64,000 bases of DNA, from contig NW_011887295.1 of assembly GCF_000151315.2 (NCBI RefSeq), positions 310,001 through 374,000 on the forward strand, in the 5' to 3' direction. Below are positions 41,919-53,007 of the stretch, in pieces. Source of the stretch: Capsaspora owczarzaki ATCC 30864 (taxonomy: Eukaryota; Opisthokonta; Filasterea). Positions within the stretch are counted from its first letter, which is position 1, and every line of letters starts with the position of its first letter. Below the pieces are notes generated by a model that did no database searches, was not told where the DNA came from, and worked only from the letters and a program-made list of their open reading frames with translations. The position numbers were made by a program, and so were the translations under genes.

Positions 41919-44900
41919 GCCTTCCGCACTGCGTCGCAAATGCAGCTGCTGGCAGCTCCGCCAACGGAAATCTCCATCGTCCACGCCGGTTCTCGGCGGG
42001 TGGCGGAGGAAAATGCCGTTCGATGGGGGCCCCAGGAGGCGTTGCGAAGGATGGCCTCGAACGCGGGGCTCGTTTTCTCTGTCAAACCGTGGGCCCCTGC
42101 GCATACAGACGATCAGCTCTTTGTTTGCGTCGAAGTCCTCTCGCTGTATCATCTCATCATGCTGGAGCCGGTGATCAATCTCGAGCCCAACACTTGGGAG
42201 CACATTCTGGGGCAACTGCTCGGCATTGTGTACCAGGCTCTCGTGCGTCGCCGACCCGGGGATGAGCCATTGTACAGCAAACTTTCGCACATTCTCCTGG
42301 AAACCCTAATGCCGGCGTGGATCCGCGCCAACATGCATCGAACAGTGTCCACTCCCCTCTGGCACAATCTCGCCCAAGTGCTCAGCTCGGCGACGCACTG
42401 GCCCGAGACAATCGGGGAATGGACTCGCATGATTGTCCAGCAAACCAAGACGCTTGCCTTTGTCGTTTACGATATTGACCTGGACGATCGACCCATCGAC
42501 AAGTTCCGCGAGATGGCCCCCAACCGCCTCTTTGCGTCCCGCCTTCAAGCCGGCAACGCTCAAGCCGGCGGAGCTCCACAAAACCCAACCACGGGCTCCA
42601 CCAAAGGCGCCCGTGTCAAGCTGAGCAAGTCGTTTCTCGAAAGCACCAAGCCTTTGCGCAAGTCGAGCTCGTCGGAAAGTCTGGTGAAACTCGGCGAGGC
42701 ATCGCCTGCGGCCGGGTCGTCGCCTGCCACGGTTCGCAAATCGCCCGACACGTCCCGGCGAGGCTCGAACAAGCGCGTCAGCATTTATGCCGCGCCAGTG
42801 ACGGAGCCGCCTGCTCAACTTGCACCTCGGTCTACGTCGTTCAGCTCTATCAACAAGTTCCGAACAAAGTCCCCTTCCTCTGCTTCTGGTAGCAGTGGTA
42901 GTGCAGTCACGGCCGAGACAAGTGTGGCTCCTCCTTCCTCTTCAACTAGTACAACTACTACCAAAGCGCAGCCGCTCCCTGTAGTGTCTCTGTCGACCAC
43001 GTCCTCGACATCATCCAACGCCTCGTCGGTATCGCCCGTCGCCTCGACGGGCCACTTGTCGCTGCCATCCACGTCAGCACAGACTTCGCCGACCAGCTTG
43101 CCGCCCTTCCATCCATTCCGTCGTCATCACACGCGCCTCTGCGGGCGTCTGTTTCTGCGAGTGCGCTTTCAGTCCTTGCCTCAAAATCGGACGACCTGCC
43201 GCAGTCCCTGTCCTTGACCCATATTCAACAACAACAACAACAGCAGCAGCAGCAGCAACAACAACAACAACAACAAGAGCCACAGCAGGACAGCAGCCCA
43301 GCCTCGACTTCCTCCACAGCTGCTGCGGCGCTGGATGAAGAAAAGGCCGCGGCCACTGCGGAGGAACTGGGCGCAGACGCTGGGGCGGCGGCCACCTCCA
43401 CGCAAGTTTCGGCGTCCAGCTCGACCGCGTCGACTGCAGCCGCGGCACCTTCCTCCGCCAACAACCCAGCGCATGCCCCACCCAGACGCTCGCGCTCAAT
43501 CACTGCCCAAGATGCGTCCGATTTTGACGCGCTGACGCTCGGCAACCAGTCGAAAACTTCTCGACTTTTGAGTGCAATGCGCGCAGCCTCTCACCAAACC
43601 TACATGGAGTTCCAGGACGTCGACCGACTCCCCTGGGTGCCTGAACGAGCCATGTTCCTCTGGAAGAATATGCTTGGCATTCTCGGCAACATCAACAACA
43701 TTCCCAACCCTGCAATTCACTGCACGGCCATTCAAGGCACGCTTCTTGTGCTCGACTTGCTTGTGGCGACGCGCGACAACCAGGGTATCTCCATGGACAA
43801 CCAGTCGACCCCGCCGGTGCCCCTGGAGCTCCCACCCTTGTTCATGTTCGTCGGCTGGCTCTGCCAGGCCGCTGCCATGCCGGATCACTTTCGCGCGGGC
43901 CGCTCGCTCGCCACTGGCGCGCTGTGTCGCCTGATGACTCGGCGGCTCGATCGCCCGGTGACGCTCGACTATCTTGCCCACTACTACCGTCTTTTGCACA
44001 GCGGCTTGCGGGGCAACGACCTCGATGTGCAGCATGCCATCATTAGCAACTCGACGCGCATCTTCACATTGGGCTTGCCCGGGTCGACCATGGTGCTCGT
44101 CGACTTTTTGACGGCAATTGAAAGCGTTCTGTTGACCAACCGCGCCGAGTCCTTTGCACTTCGAACCGACGCCCTGAAAATTCTGTTCTCGCTCACGTGT
44201 CTTCCCAACCTGTACAAGCCGGATGACAAGGTGCCCGACCTGCAACGCATGGTCAAGTCCCATCCAACCTACGCTGCTGCTGCTCCTGGCCACCTGGACA
44301 CCCAGACCCAGCCAGAGGTCTCTCGACAGGACCAAGAGCGCGACAGTGAGATCAGCATGCAGCAGGTGAAGGATCGGGTCATGATGCTGCTCATCCGCGT
44401 CTCCCGCGAAGAGCCACACACGCCCACGCGCTGCCATGCCATTTGTGCGCTTGCCACGTTTGTGTTTGACGAGCTGGCCAACAAAACCAACAACCCGCGG
44501 CTGTCCGAGTGCTTCGACGTTCTCTTGGCGTTGCTCCGGTGCGACGAGCCGCAGGTTGCGCAAATGGCAGTCAAGATGCTCTCAATGCTGTCCATGCAGT
44601 TTGCATCACTCTCGCAGATGGGAGGTCAGCTTGTCGACAAGGTGTATGCCACCATTTCGGCCACCATTCGAAACTTGCTCGAGAACGAGCTGCCCACCTC
44701 GCCCATGGGCGCCACGGCTGCCACAGCCCATGCCGAGGAGCTAACGGTCGCACTCATGTTCTGCCTGTTGGATTGGCTGATGAGCAGCCCGTCCGACGTG
44801 CTCAACAACACACCCATCGCTCAAACCGTATTTGATGTGATTGACCTGGCCATCAATCCATTCCACTCTTGGACGGCCAACCCGCACTACCTGGTTCCAT

Positions 44901-47900
44901 CCACCACGGGATCGACGTCGTCGACCGCATCCACTCGTGACCGCAATCCTGCCAATGCCACGCATGCTGCGACAGTCGGGTCCGCCCACGGGCAGCAAAT
45001 TCTGCAACAGCAGCAAGGACAGTCGCAGCAGCATTCGCACGCCGCATTGCGGCAAGCCAATTCAATGAACGAGGGTCGCGTGCCCCCTTCGCTTGATGGG
45101 CTTTACACACCAAACTCCCACGCAGCAGCCAGTGCAAACGATCGTCGTTCTGGCTCTGTGTACAGTCGACCGACCAGTCTTGCTTTGACACATGCCACGG
45201 TTGCTGGCAACCCACCACCCACACAACAGCAGCAACAACAGCAGCAACAGCAACAACAACAGCAACAGCTGCAGCAACAACAACAACAACAGCAACAGCA
45301 GGCTCTGCAACCACCTCGCTCTGAAGGCCCTTCTGGCTCCATGCCCAACGACGACACGCTCAGCGTTGCGTCTGGCACTTCCGTCACTACGGCTGCCTCG
45401 GGACCCATTTCATCACCTTCGTCGCACAGATCGGGTCTGCGGGGCATGCTGGATGCCGTACAGCGAGGGGTGGACGCGTTTGAGGGAGCACACACGCACA
45501 TCAAGCATGCCATCCGCAAACGAGATGGACCTGCCGGTTCATCGGCTCAGTTTGCGCCTGCATCTGGTGTCGCTGGCAACGCGACACCTCCAACGTTTGG
45601 AGCCGCGGCTGCAGCGGCGGACGGGGCCGGCGGGCCTGGAGAAGCACCGCATGCGACCACTGCTCATGCTGCTGCGGGGGGCACCATTACCAGTCCCCCT
45701 GCGCCGTCAGCTTCCGGAGCCACTGGCTTTTCCATCCACGACGTGCGAACGCCGCGACCAGTGGTGGCGATGGCTGCCAAGAACATGCTCTTCCATCTGC
45801 TCAACCATCTGAACAATTTTCCCTCTGCCGCCGGCGTCGCCTGCTTGACCAGCCGCGTCACAGAGTATGACGAGGTGACGAGTTCTAACGAGCTGACCTC
45901 GGAATTGTTCGATGCCCCAGGCGTCCAGTTCTTTGTGCTCAACAGCTCGACGCTCATCTCGCTGATTGAGCTTCCGAGCAAGGTGCTGGGCGAGCCCCCT
46001 CGCGCGCGAGTCCTGCTTCGTGACATGACTGGCAAGTATGCTTGGGATGCTACGTTGCTCTATCAAACGCAAATGCAACGATCTCGACAAGGCACCCTCT
46101 ACCCTGGCCTTGCTGCCGAGTTTGATCTCGAGCACCAGGTTGTCGAGGACTCGTCGCGGCGCGCGATTGTCTTCCCCGACACTGGGTATGTCCGCCGGCT
46201 CAAGACTGTCCCGCGCTGGTCGAGCGGCGAGAGCGTTGTCGCGCGCTTTTTGCCATCTGCCTTGTCTCTAAACGAGTCATCCGCGCGTGCCAGCGTGGTG
46301 TCGGAGACGTCGTTCGACTCGAGCGAGCCCTCGCCGACTGGGCGGTCTGGCACTGCTGGCCAGTCAAATGGCGTTCCGAACGGCAACGCGCCGCCCGCCT
46401 CGGCGCAAGGCTCTGGGTTTATTGGCATTGGGCCAAGCCCCGAATTTGTCGCGTGGTCGGAGCGCGCAACCATGCGCCGTCCCTCCACCGTTCTGCAAGC
46501 CAGTCCCGCCGCCCTTCAAACCACCACCAAGAGCACCTTTGGCGTTGACATGCTCGACGAAGCGCTCAAGTATCTCGGCGAAACCAGCTCCGAGTGCCTG
46601 CACTTTGCCCACGTTCCGCTGAATGTGCCCTATCCCACTCCTGAAAGCATGCAAGCGCAGGAGGATGCCTTCCTCGCTGCCCTGCATCTCCAGCATTCCT
46701 CGGAAGAAGAGTATTTGGCCCAACGCGCCTCCAATCCGCGGTGTGTATTCATGGTCACAAGTGTTTCTGGTTTTTTTTTTTTTTGGTTGGCAACTCATCG
46801 TGTTTGTTTGTTTGTTTGTTTGTTTGTGTGTGCTCTCGTCCTATTTTCTCATTGCAGGCCCAACATGACTCCTCAACCGGTGCAACCCAAAATACCCGCG
46901 GAACCCATTTCTCCGTTCCACCACTGTCGCTTGCTGCTCTCGCATCTCGGCTTGCTCACATTCGAAAATCGCCGACACTTCCATCTTTTGCGCAAGAATG
47001 ATGCCCTTCTCCGGCTTTTGAAGGCGCTTGATACCTCGGGCAGGTATGAAGCGAGCAAGCGTGCATTAGCGCCTCATGTTGCTTTGTTGCCGTCCTCGTT
47101 CAGTGTTTTGGATCGTTGCCCTGACAAATGTTTGCTTGACGCAGTCGAGACTACCACAAGATTGGCATCTTGTATGTGGCGCCCGGCCAGGAAGATGAAC
47201 ACTCAATTTATGCCAATGTGAAAGGCAGCAAACTCTATGAGGACTTTTTGGCTGGCCTGGGCTGGGAGGTAACTTTGATGCATTTTTTGCGAACGCTTGT
47301 ACAACGTAGTGAATCACGTCGCGTGTTGCTCACTCTACTCCCTCTGCGCTAGGTCAACTTGGCGACGCATCGCGGCTTCTTTGGCGGCTTGGATCCAAAC
47401 CTGTCCACGGGGCGCTCAACGCCATTCTACGGCACGTCGACGATGGAAGTCATTTTCCACGTCGCGACGCGAATGATCCCCGTGAATGGCGACACCGACA
47501 TGAAGATTATCAAAAAGCGGCACATTGCCAACGATCGCGTGCGAATTATTTGGTGCGAGCACTACCGTGATTTCCGGCCCGAGATTCTCCGTACCAAATT
47601 CGACGAGGCGACCATCGTCATCTACCCTCTGCCCAATGGCTTGTACCGTATTTCCATTCTTCGCAAGCCCGAGGTAACTAGCCATGGGACTGGCATGCCG
47701 TTGTTTTTGGTTTCGTTTTGTTGTTGGGCTCGCTCCTGTCGCATGGTCAGACTTTTTTTTTTTGGCTGACTCTTGCTGTGCTGGCGTTGACCAGATTCCG
47801 CTGTTTGGACCGCTGTTCGATGGCGCGGTTGTCGACAAGAAAGTTCTCGCTCCCCTTGTGCGCGAAACGGCCATCAATGCCAACCGTGTCATTGTGTCGC

Positions 47901-48450
47901 AAGTTGATGGCTTTATGCGCTTGTGAGTTGTCGCGGTTGATCGGCGGATTCCGATGGTTGGAGTTCTGCATTCACCCTTCTCACATTTTTTTTTTTTTTT
48001 TTTTTTTTTGTGCTTGTCGTTGTTTTTTGTTTGTTTGTTTGTTTGTTTGTTTGTTTGTTCGATTGTTTCCCCTCCACACACAGCTACGCGCAACGTGCCA
48101 TGTACCTCGAGCAAGTTGTGACGGGCCACACGCTAGAGTCGACCTACGAACAGTTCCTTGCCTCGCTTCTGGCAACACAGCCCAAGGCGCTTCGTCCTGT
48201 CCAGCCAGCTCCGATCGGACAGCGCCAGCTTGGGTCACACTCCGACCAGCCGCGCCGACCACGAGCATCGACGCTGACCAAGCAAGATGCGATTACACCT
48301 GCGCAATACATCAATCAGGATCGTCGCGCTTCTGTCCAGCACACACTGCTTCCCTCTGGGGAGCTCGTGCCAGTGCAGACGCTGGCGCGCCCACCCGTGC
48401 CTGCGCTCTCTGCTTCTGCCACCTCTCTTCTCAGCTCCACTCGGTGCTAA
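39921..48450 (+). CDS. Ral GTPase-activating protein, catalytic alpha subunit (RalGAP-alpha/GARNL1 homologue)
   Basis: Stimulates GTP hydrolysis by Ral GTPases; known to act with RalGAP-beta and to restrain mTORC1. Exons: 39921-42888, 42972-46740, 46858-47043, 47145-47268, 47353-47673, 47795-47922 and 48084-48450, 2620 aa. Landmarks: N-terminal helical repeats ([40 protein letters not shown]), the family motif [35 protein letters not shown], and a Rap/Ral-GAP domain from [18 protein letters not shown] through [42 protein letters not shown] (asparagine thumb at 47530-47532), [11 protein letters not shown]. The intron 42889-42971 (83 nt, GTAGCA to GCGCAG) is inferred because two long open frames must be joined; it leaves a GC3-rich helical segment in frame. 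Intron 46741-46857 is 117 nt, in frame and without a stop. Long poly-Q runs interrupt the middle. Confidence 0.93.
43228..43277. repeat. CAA/CAG repeat in RalGAP-alpha
   Basis: A run of CAA and CAG codons encoding a continuous poly-Gln stretch after THI. Mixed codons suggest an older, more stable repeat. Confidence 0.9.
45225..45302. repeat. CAG/CAA repeat in RalGAP-alpha
   Basis: Mixed CAG/CAA run encoding about 25 Gln with a single Leu interruption, in a Ser/Thr/Gln-rich linker of the protein. Confidence 0.9.
48020..48060. repeat. TTTG tandem repeat in an intron of RalGAP-alpha
   Basis: A TTTG-type repeat following a long T tract, in the last intron. A similar run sits at about 46799-46827 in the third intron. 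Such runs lie near 3' splice sites and may serve as extended pyrimidine tracts. Confidence 0.85.
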
Positions 48451-48773
48451 AGCCAGCGTGGATTTGTTGGGTGGCGTTTCTCCACCACTTAATTATTTTA
48501 TTCATCATTCCCCTCATCTTTTCCTTTGATGATTTTGTAGTTTGTTTGTTTGTTTTTCTCTCTGGTTGTCTTTTTTTTTTCGTTTCATTACAATTTTTTC
48601 GCTTCTGCATTGGACCAAAGATGTTGATCAGCTCAAAGGAGGGGTTGGGAGAAAAAAAAAACCATTCACTTTCACGAACACAAAGATCCAAAAAACACAA
48701 TGCACCCAACGATACACACAATAAACAAACAAACAAACAGATGGAACACTCAACACCACAGAGCGACCCTACA
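48451..48773. other. Convergent spacer, RalGAP-alpha and TrpCF
   Basis: 323 bp between two stop codons. T-rich on the RalGAP side and A-rich (CAAA repeats at about 48722-48739) on the TrpCF side, consistent with two 3' UTRs. No gene was seen. Confidence 0.6.
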
Positions 48774-50555
48774 TCACAGAGGCTCCTTGCTCTGCGTAAT
48801 AAACTCGATAATTTTGGCGCTGTCCTTGGCGCCGTTGGTCTCGACACCGGACGAAACGTCGACGCCCCAGGGAAGCGCGACAGCAACACATTCCATGACG
48901 TTACTTGGAGACAGGCCGCCCGCAACGAGCACTGGGATGGCATGCACTGCGGCGACATCCTTGGCCACCTTCCAGTCGAAAGTCACGCCGCTGCCTCCCT
49001 GCTTGAGAAGTGCGGCGACGGGCCGCATGAAGGAGCCTGCCGCAGTCAGCGAATTGGGCACTCCCGCAGTCACGACAACTCCCGTGCCTGCCTCGGGCTC
49101 GCTCGCATTTTTCGCGGCCTCATACAGCTCTGAGGGCGTCAGTGAACGAGAGCGGGTCATGGGCGCCTCAGGCATCGTGCGGACGAACGTGTCCAGGAGG
49201 CCAAACGCAAAGCGACCTGGCACCAGCTGATCAACGACCGATTGAGTGGTATCGTGCGGAGCCACGTGGATGGCACGAATGACTGGGAAGTTGATGCGGA
49301 GCGAGAGACCGGCCGGCTCGGTGGTTCCATGCAGCTGCACCAAATCGACGCCCAGGTCAGCCGCGACGCTATTGATGCGTTCGGACGTGTCGTCAGCAAA
49401 CACAGCGACAAACAGCGGACGACGCTGCAGCAAAACCCGCTCGAGAATATCGGCGGTGTGGCGGAACCACTCGGACTTGCCCCACTCGCGTGAAACGTCA
49501 CCACCGGCCAGAGCGCGCAGCTCTTGGAGGGCGCTGTCGGTCTCGGCCTTGCTATTTTGGCTGGCGTCTGCTCGAACGGCCTGGATGATTTGCTTGGCAA
49601 GCTCGGGAGGAACGTAGCGCTTGGATTCCGGCACGCAAATCATGCCAATCAGGTCGGCGCCATTTCGCGCAGCGCACAACGCATGCTCGACGGTGCTGAC
49701 GCCGCAGACTTTGACCAAAGGCTCGCGCGTTCCAGACGAGCCGAGCAACCACGAAATGTAGCGCGCAGGGTCCTTGGCGCGCATCAGCGCCTCACCAACC
49801 AGCACGCCTCGGGCACCGCTGGAGGCAAATCGCACAACGTCGGTTCGAGTGGCAATGCCAGACAAGGCGACCAAGATAACGCCTTGGTTGGGTGGGATGA
49901 GAGCAGCCAGTGCGCTGGTTCTGCCCATGTCCAGCGTAAAGTCGGTCAGATTCCGGTTGTTGACGCCAATCACCTTTGCGCCAGCAGCCACAGCACGCCT
50001 CGTCTCGTCCGCGTCTGCCACTTCGACCAAGGGCTCCATTCCAAGACCACGCGAGGCTTCCAGCAGGGACTCGAGCAGCTCTTGGCTGAGGCACTTGACA
50101 ATCAGCAAGACCGTGTCGGCGCCGTTCGCACGCGCCTCGAGAAGCTGGTACGTGTCGAAAATGAAGTCTTTCCGGAGAACAAACGGACGCCGGTCGTTCT
50201 GAGGAAAGGCAGCTTGCAGCGCCGTGCGCACGGCCAGCATGTCCTCCAACGAGCCTTTAAACCACTTGGGCTCGGTCAAGACGGAGATGCCGAGAGCGCC
50301 GGCGTGCGCATACCGCAATCCTTGCTCGGCAGCATTCATGCCGGGTGCAATGTCGCCCTTTGAAGGCGAGGCTCGCTTGATTTCAGCAATCAGCGAGAAC
50401 TGAGTCGAGGCACTTGACAACGCAGTGTGGATGTTGCACGGGGCGAACGCCGAGGCACTGATGAGAGCTTGCAGCTGCTCCTCCGAGACGGCCGCCCTTG
50501 CGTCGCGCACATCAAGTGCGCGCTGCGCAGTGATGGTATCGAGAATGGTCGTCAT
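48774..50555 (-). CDS. trpCF: Bifunctional indole-3-glycerol-phosphate synthase / phosphoribosylanthranilate isomerase (TrpC-TrpF)
   Basis: One exon, 593 aa, start ATG at 50555 (MTTILDTITAQRALDV). The N-terminal TIM barrel (about 1-260) is IGPS: AEIKRASPSKGDIAPG, LRKDFIFDTYQL, GVNNRNLTDF, LVALSGIATRTDV, GEALMRA. The C-terminal barrel (about 270-590) is PRAI: VKVCGVSTVEHA with the catalytic Cys, GMICVPESKRYV, VAVFADDTSERI, VDLVQLHGTTEP, DTFV, FDWKVA, VLVAGGLSPSNV, GVDVSSGVET. PRAI converts phosphoribosylanthranilate to the carboxyphenylamino sugar and IGPS closes the indole ring. The order C then F is that of the E. coli fused enzyme. The PRAI domain is longer than usual because of inserts after SQNSKAETD and around SRSLTPSELYEA. 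It is the last of three trp genes on this strand. Confidence 0.95.
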   Translation of the reverse strand: MTTILDTITAQRALDVRDARAAVSEEQLQALISASAFAPCNIHTALSSASTQFSLIAEIKRASPSKGDIAPGMNAAEQGLRYAHAGALGISVLTEPKWFKGSLEDMLAVRTALQAAFPQNDRRPFVLRKDFIFDTYQLLEARANGADTVLLIVKCLSQELLESLLEASRGLGMEPLVEVADADETRRAVAAGAKVIGVNNRNLTDFTLDMGRTSALAALIPPNQGVILVALSGIATRTDVVRFASSGARGVLVGEALMRAKDPARYISWLLGSSGTREPLVKVCGVSTVEHALCAARNGADLIGMICVPESKRYVPPELAKQIIQAVRADASQNSKAETDSALQELRALAGGDVSREWGKSEWFRHTADILERVLLQRRPLFVAVFADDTSERINSVAADLGVDLVQLHGTTEPAGLSLRINFPVIRAIHVAPHDTTQSVVDQLVPGRFAFGLLDTFVRTMPEAPMTRSRSLTPSELYEAAKNASEPEAGTGVVVTAGVPNSLTAAGSFMRPVAALLKQGGSGVTFDWKVAKDVAAVHAIPVLVAGGLSPSNVMECVAVALPWGVDVSSGVETNGAKDSAKIIEFITQSKEPL

Positions 50556-50917
50556 CAAGCGGGGCTGACTATGGGGATGAAGGATCAAGCAGGGGGAGAA
50601 AACGGAACAGTAGAGAAAAAAAAAGCAACGAGGGAAGGCGGGAGGGGGGAGGAGGAAACACAGAAGGTGAGCAAAGGGAAGAGAAACGAATAAAAAGAAT
50701 TGGGGGGGGGGGAGGAAAAAAAAAAAAAAAAAGAAGAACACGAAGGTTGGATCAGGAATTGACCAATTTGAAGAACAGCAAAAAAATCAAACGACTTGAA
50801 TCACGGGAAGAAACGAAATATCAGGAGAAGGGAAGGGCACGGGGAAAAAAAAATGAATGTCAAACGAAAAAGAAGAACGGAAACGAAAATAAGGAAAACA
50901 CAACCCGACGGCAAACT
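50556..50917. other. Spacer between TrpGD and TrpCF
   Basis: 362 bp, purine-rich on the plus strand, with a G tract next to an A tract at 50702-50732. It must hold the TrpGD 3' UTR and TrpCF promoter. A prokaryotic-like operon linkage is unlikely at this spacing. Confidence 0.55.
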
Positions 50918-52908
50918 TCAAGTACGGCGAGCAGCCACGGATTCAGTAATGAACTGCTGCAGGACTTGAAGCGCACGGCCTGAAGCGATGGCTTGCTTGG
51001 CCTGGGCGACGCCAGCTTTGAAATCAGCAGCCGCGCCTGCAGCAACGAGCAGCGCGGACGCGTTCATGGTCACGAAATCGAGAATTGCGCCGTCAATCTT
51101 CCCCTCGAGGAGCTGGAACAACGTGGCTGCGTTCGCTTGAGGATGAGAACCCACGACCTCCTCAAGGGCGTGAAGAGGCAGGCCAAAGTCGGCGGGAGAA
51201 ATGGTCAACTCCTCAATTCGTGAGCCACGCAGTCTCCAAACGGTCGTAGGTACCGCCGGGCTGATCTGTGTTTGCAAAAGAAAAAAAAAAGCCGAAATAA
51301 AAAAATATACATGAGTGTCACACATAACACAACACAGAGTAATCATAAACACAAACACGTCAAGCCGTTTTTCAAGCTCACCTCATCAAGACCGTCCTGA
51401 CCATGAACCACGAGGGCAGACTGAACACCACGGAGGGCAAGTGCATCGGCCATCAGACGTCCGACCTCGGGGGAAAACACGCCAACCACCAGGGCTCGTG
51501 GACGGGCAGGACTCGACATTGGGCCCAGAATGTTGAAAATGGTCTTTGTGCCAATCTCCTTGCGCACGGGCGCCACGTGACGCATGGCAGGATGGAAGCG
51601 CTGCGAGAACAAGAAGCAAAAGCCAGTCGACTGCAAAATGGAAGCCACGGCCGCAGGATCGAGCTCGAGGTTTGCACCGCAGGCTTCGATGAGATCGGCT
51701 GCGCCACAAAGCGACGACGCAGAACGGTTGCCGTGTTTGGCCACGCGCACACCACAGGCAGAGGCGACAATGCCGGCTGCGGTGGACACATTGAACGTGT
51801 CAAGTCCGTCGCCACCAGTGCCAACAATGTCAACCACGTCGAGAGGCGAATCCGGGAAGCAGTTGAGCGACAATGCGGGGGCATCAATTCGGAGTGCATG
51901 GCGCGACATGACTTCGGCGCACGCAGCGACAACAGTCGGGGTGTGGCCGCGGAAGCGCAGCGCCAGCAAGAACGAAGCAACTTGAGCCGGGGTGGCCGAT
52001 CCGGTGAGCATGGCTTGAATACCAGCACGCACAATGTCAAGGTTGTCCACAGGGCCCGAGCCGTCCGCCAGTTTCTTGACGCACTCGCGCATGGGAATGG
52101 CCGGAATCTCTGCCGGGGAAGTTGTAGTTGGAATGGGCGCTGCGGAAGGTGCGGCGGCGGCAGCGGTGGACTGTTGCTGCTGCTGTTGCTGCTGTTGCTG
52201 CTTTTGCTCCTGCTCGCTCCAGGTGCCGGCAGTCCACGACAAAAAGTTGCGCATCATCAGCATGCCTTCCTCAGACTTGATGGATTCCGGATGGAACTGC
52301 ACGCCCTCGCAGACGTACTCGCGATGCCGGACGCCCATGATGACGCCAGAGTCGGTGCGAGAAGACACAATCAGCGATTCTGGCACCAGCGAGCGGTCGC
52401 CGGCGAGCGAATGATAGCGAATCACTTGAATCTCGGGAGTCACGTTGAGGTAGAGACCCTTTCCGTCGTGATGGAGCGTGGAAGTCTTGCCGTGGCGGAT
52501 TTCACCAGCATGAATAACCTTGCCACCAAACACCTCGAACATGGCCTGGTGACCAAGACAGACGCCCAAAATCGGGATTTTGCCAGCAAAGTGCAGAAGC
52601 GCGGCACAGGAAATGCCAGAGTCTGTTGACGGATGGCCTGGTCCGGGCGAAATGACCAGGTGCGTCGGGTTAAAATCAATGCAGCCTTGCAGCGAGATGG
52701 CATCGTTCCGGATGACGGAGACGTTTGCACCAAGCTCGCACAGGTACTGGTAAATGTTCCAAGTGAAGCTGTCGTAGTTGTCAATCAACAGCGTTTTGTT
52801 GGAGGCGGTAGTTGCAAGACGCGGGCCGGCATCCTGGATGGCGAACGACGCGGATCCAAAAGCACCTGGCGCGCCGCCGCTCGTTGACGATGAAAGAGAT
52901 TGTGACAT
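50918..52908 (-). CDS. trpGD: Fused anthranilate synthase glutamine amidotransferase / anthranilate phosphoribosyltransferase (TrpG-TrpD)
   Basis: Exons (minus): 52908-51382 and 51265-50918, phase 0, 624 aa. The start is the ATG of MSQSLSSS; the open frame 12 nt upstream begins only with TTG. The TrpG domain (about 30-225) has [17 protein letters not shown], the oxyanion strip ISPGPGHP, the nucleophile in [15 protein letters not shown], and the His/Glu pair in [11 protein letters not shown] poly-Gln and Ala-rich linker follows. The TrpD domain (about 265-620) has [17 protein letters not shown], the phosphoribosyl-pyrophosphate and anthranilate site [40 protein letters not shown], and [11 protein letters not shown]. 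TrpG releases ammonia from glutamine for TrpE, and TrpD adds phosphoribose to anthranilate. Fungi instead fuse TrpG to TrpC; a G-D fusion is typical of enteric bacteria. The intron near the end shows the gene is nuclear, not a bacterial contaminant. Confidence 0.95.
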
Positions 52909-53007
52909 GATGGTAGTCAAAAACAGGGGGGAAAAAACGTTAGGAAAATGCGGAAACCAAAGCTAGACACACACGGGACTTGATTTGTCACTGGACACAG
53001 GGGTCGA

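Noticed and set aside
43496-44563. 355-codon minus-strand frame opposite RalGAP-alpha
   Set aside because: It lies fully opposite a conserved RalGAP segment; the composition is that of a shadow frame.
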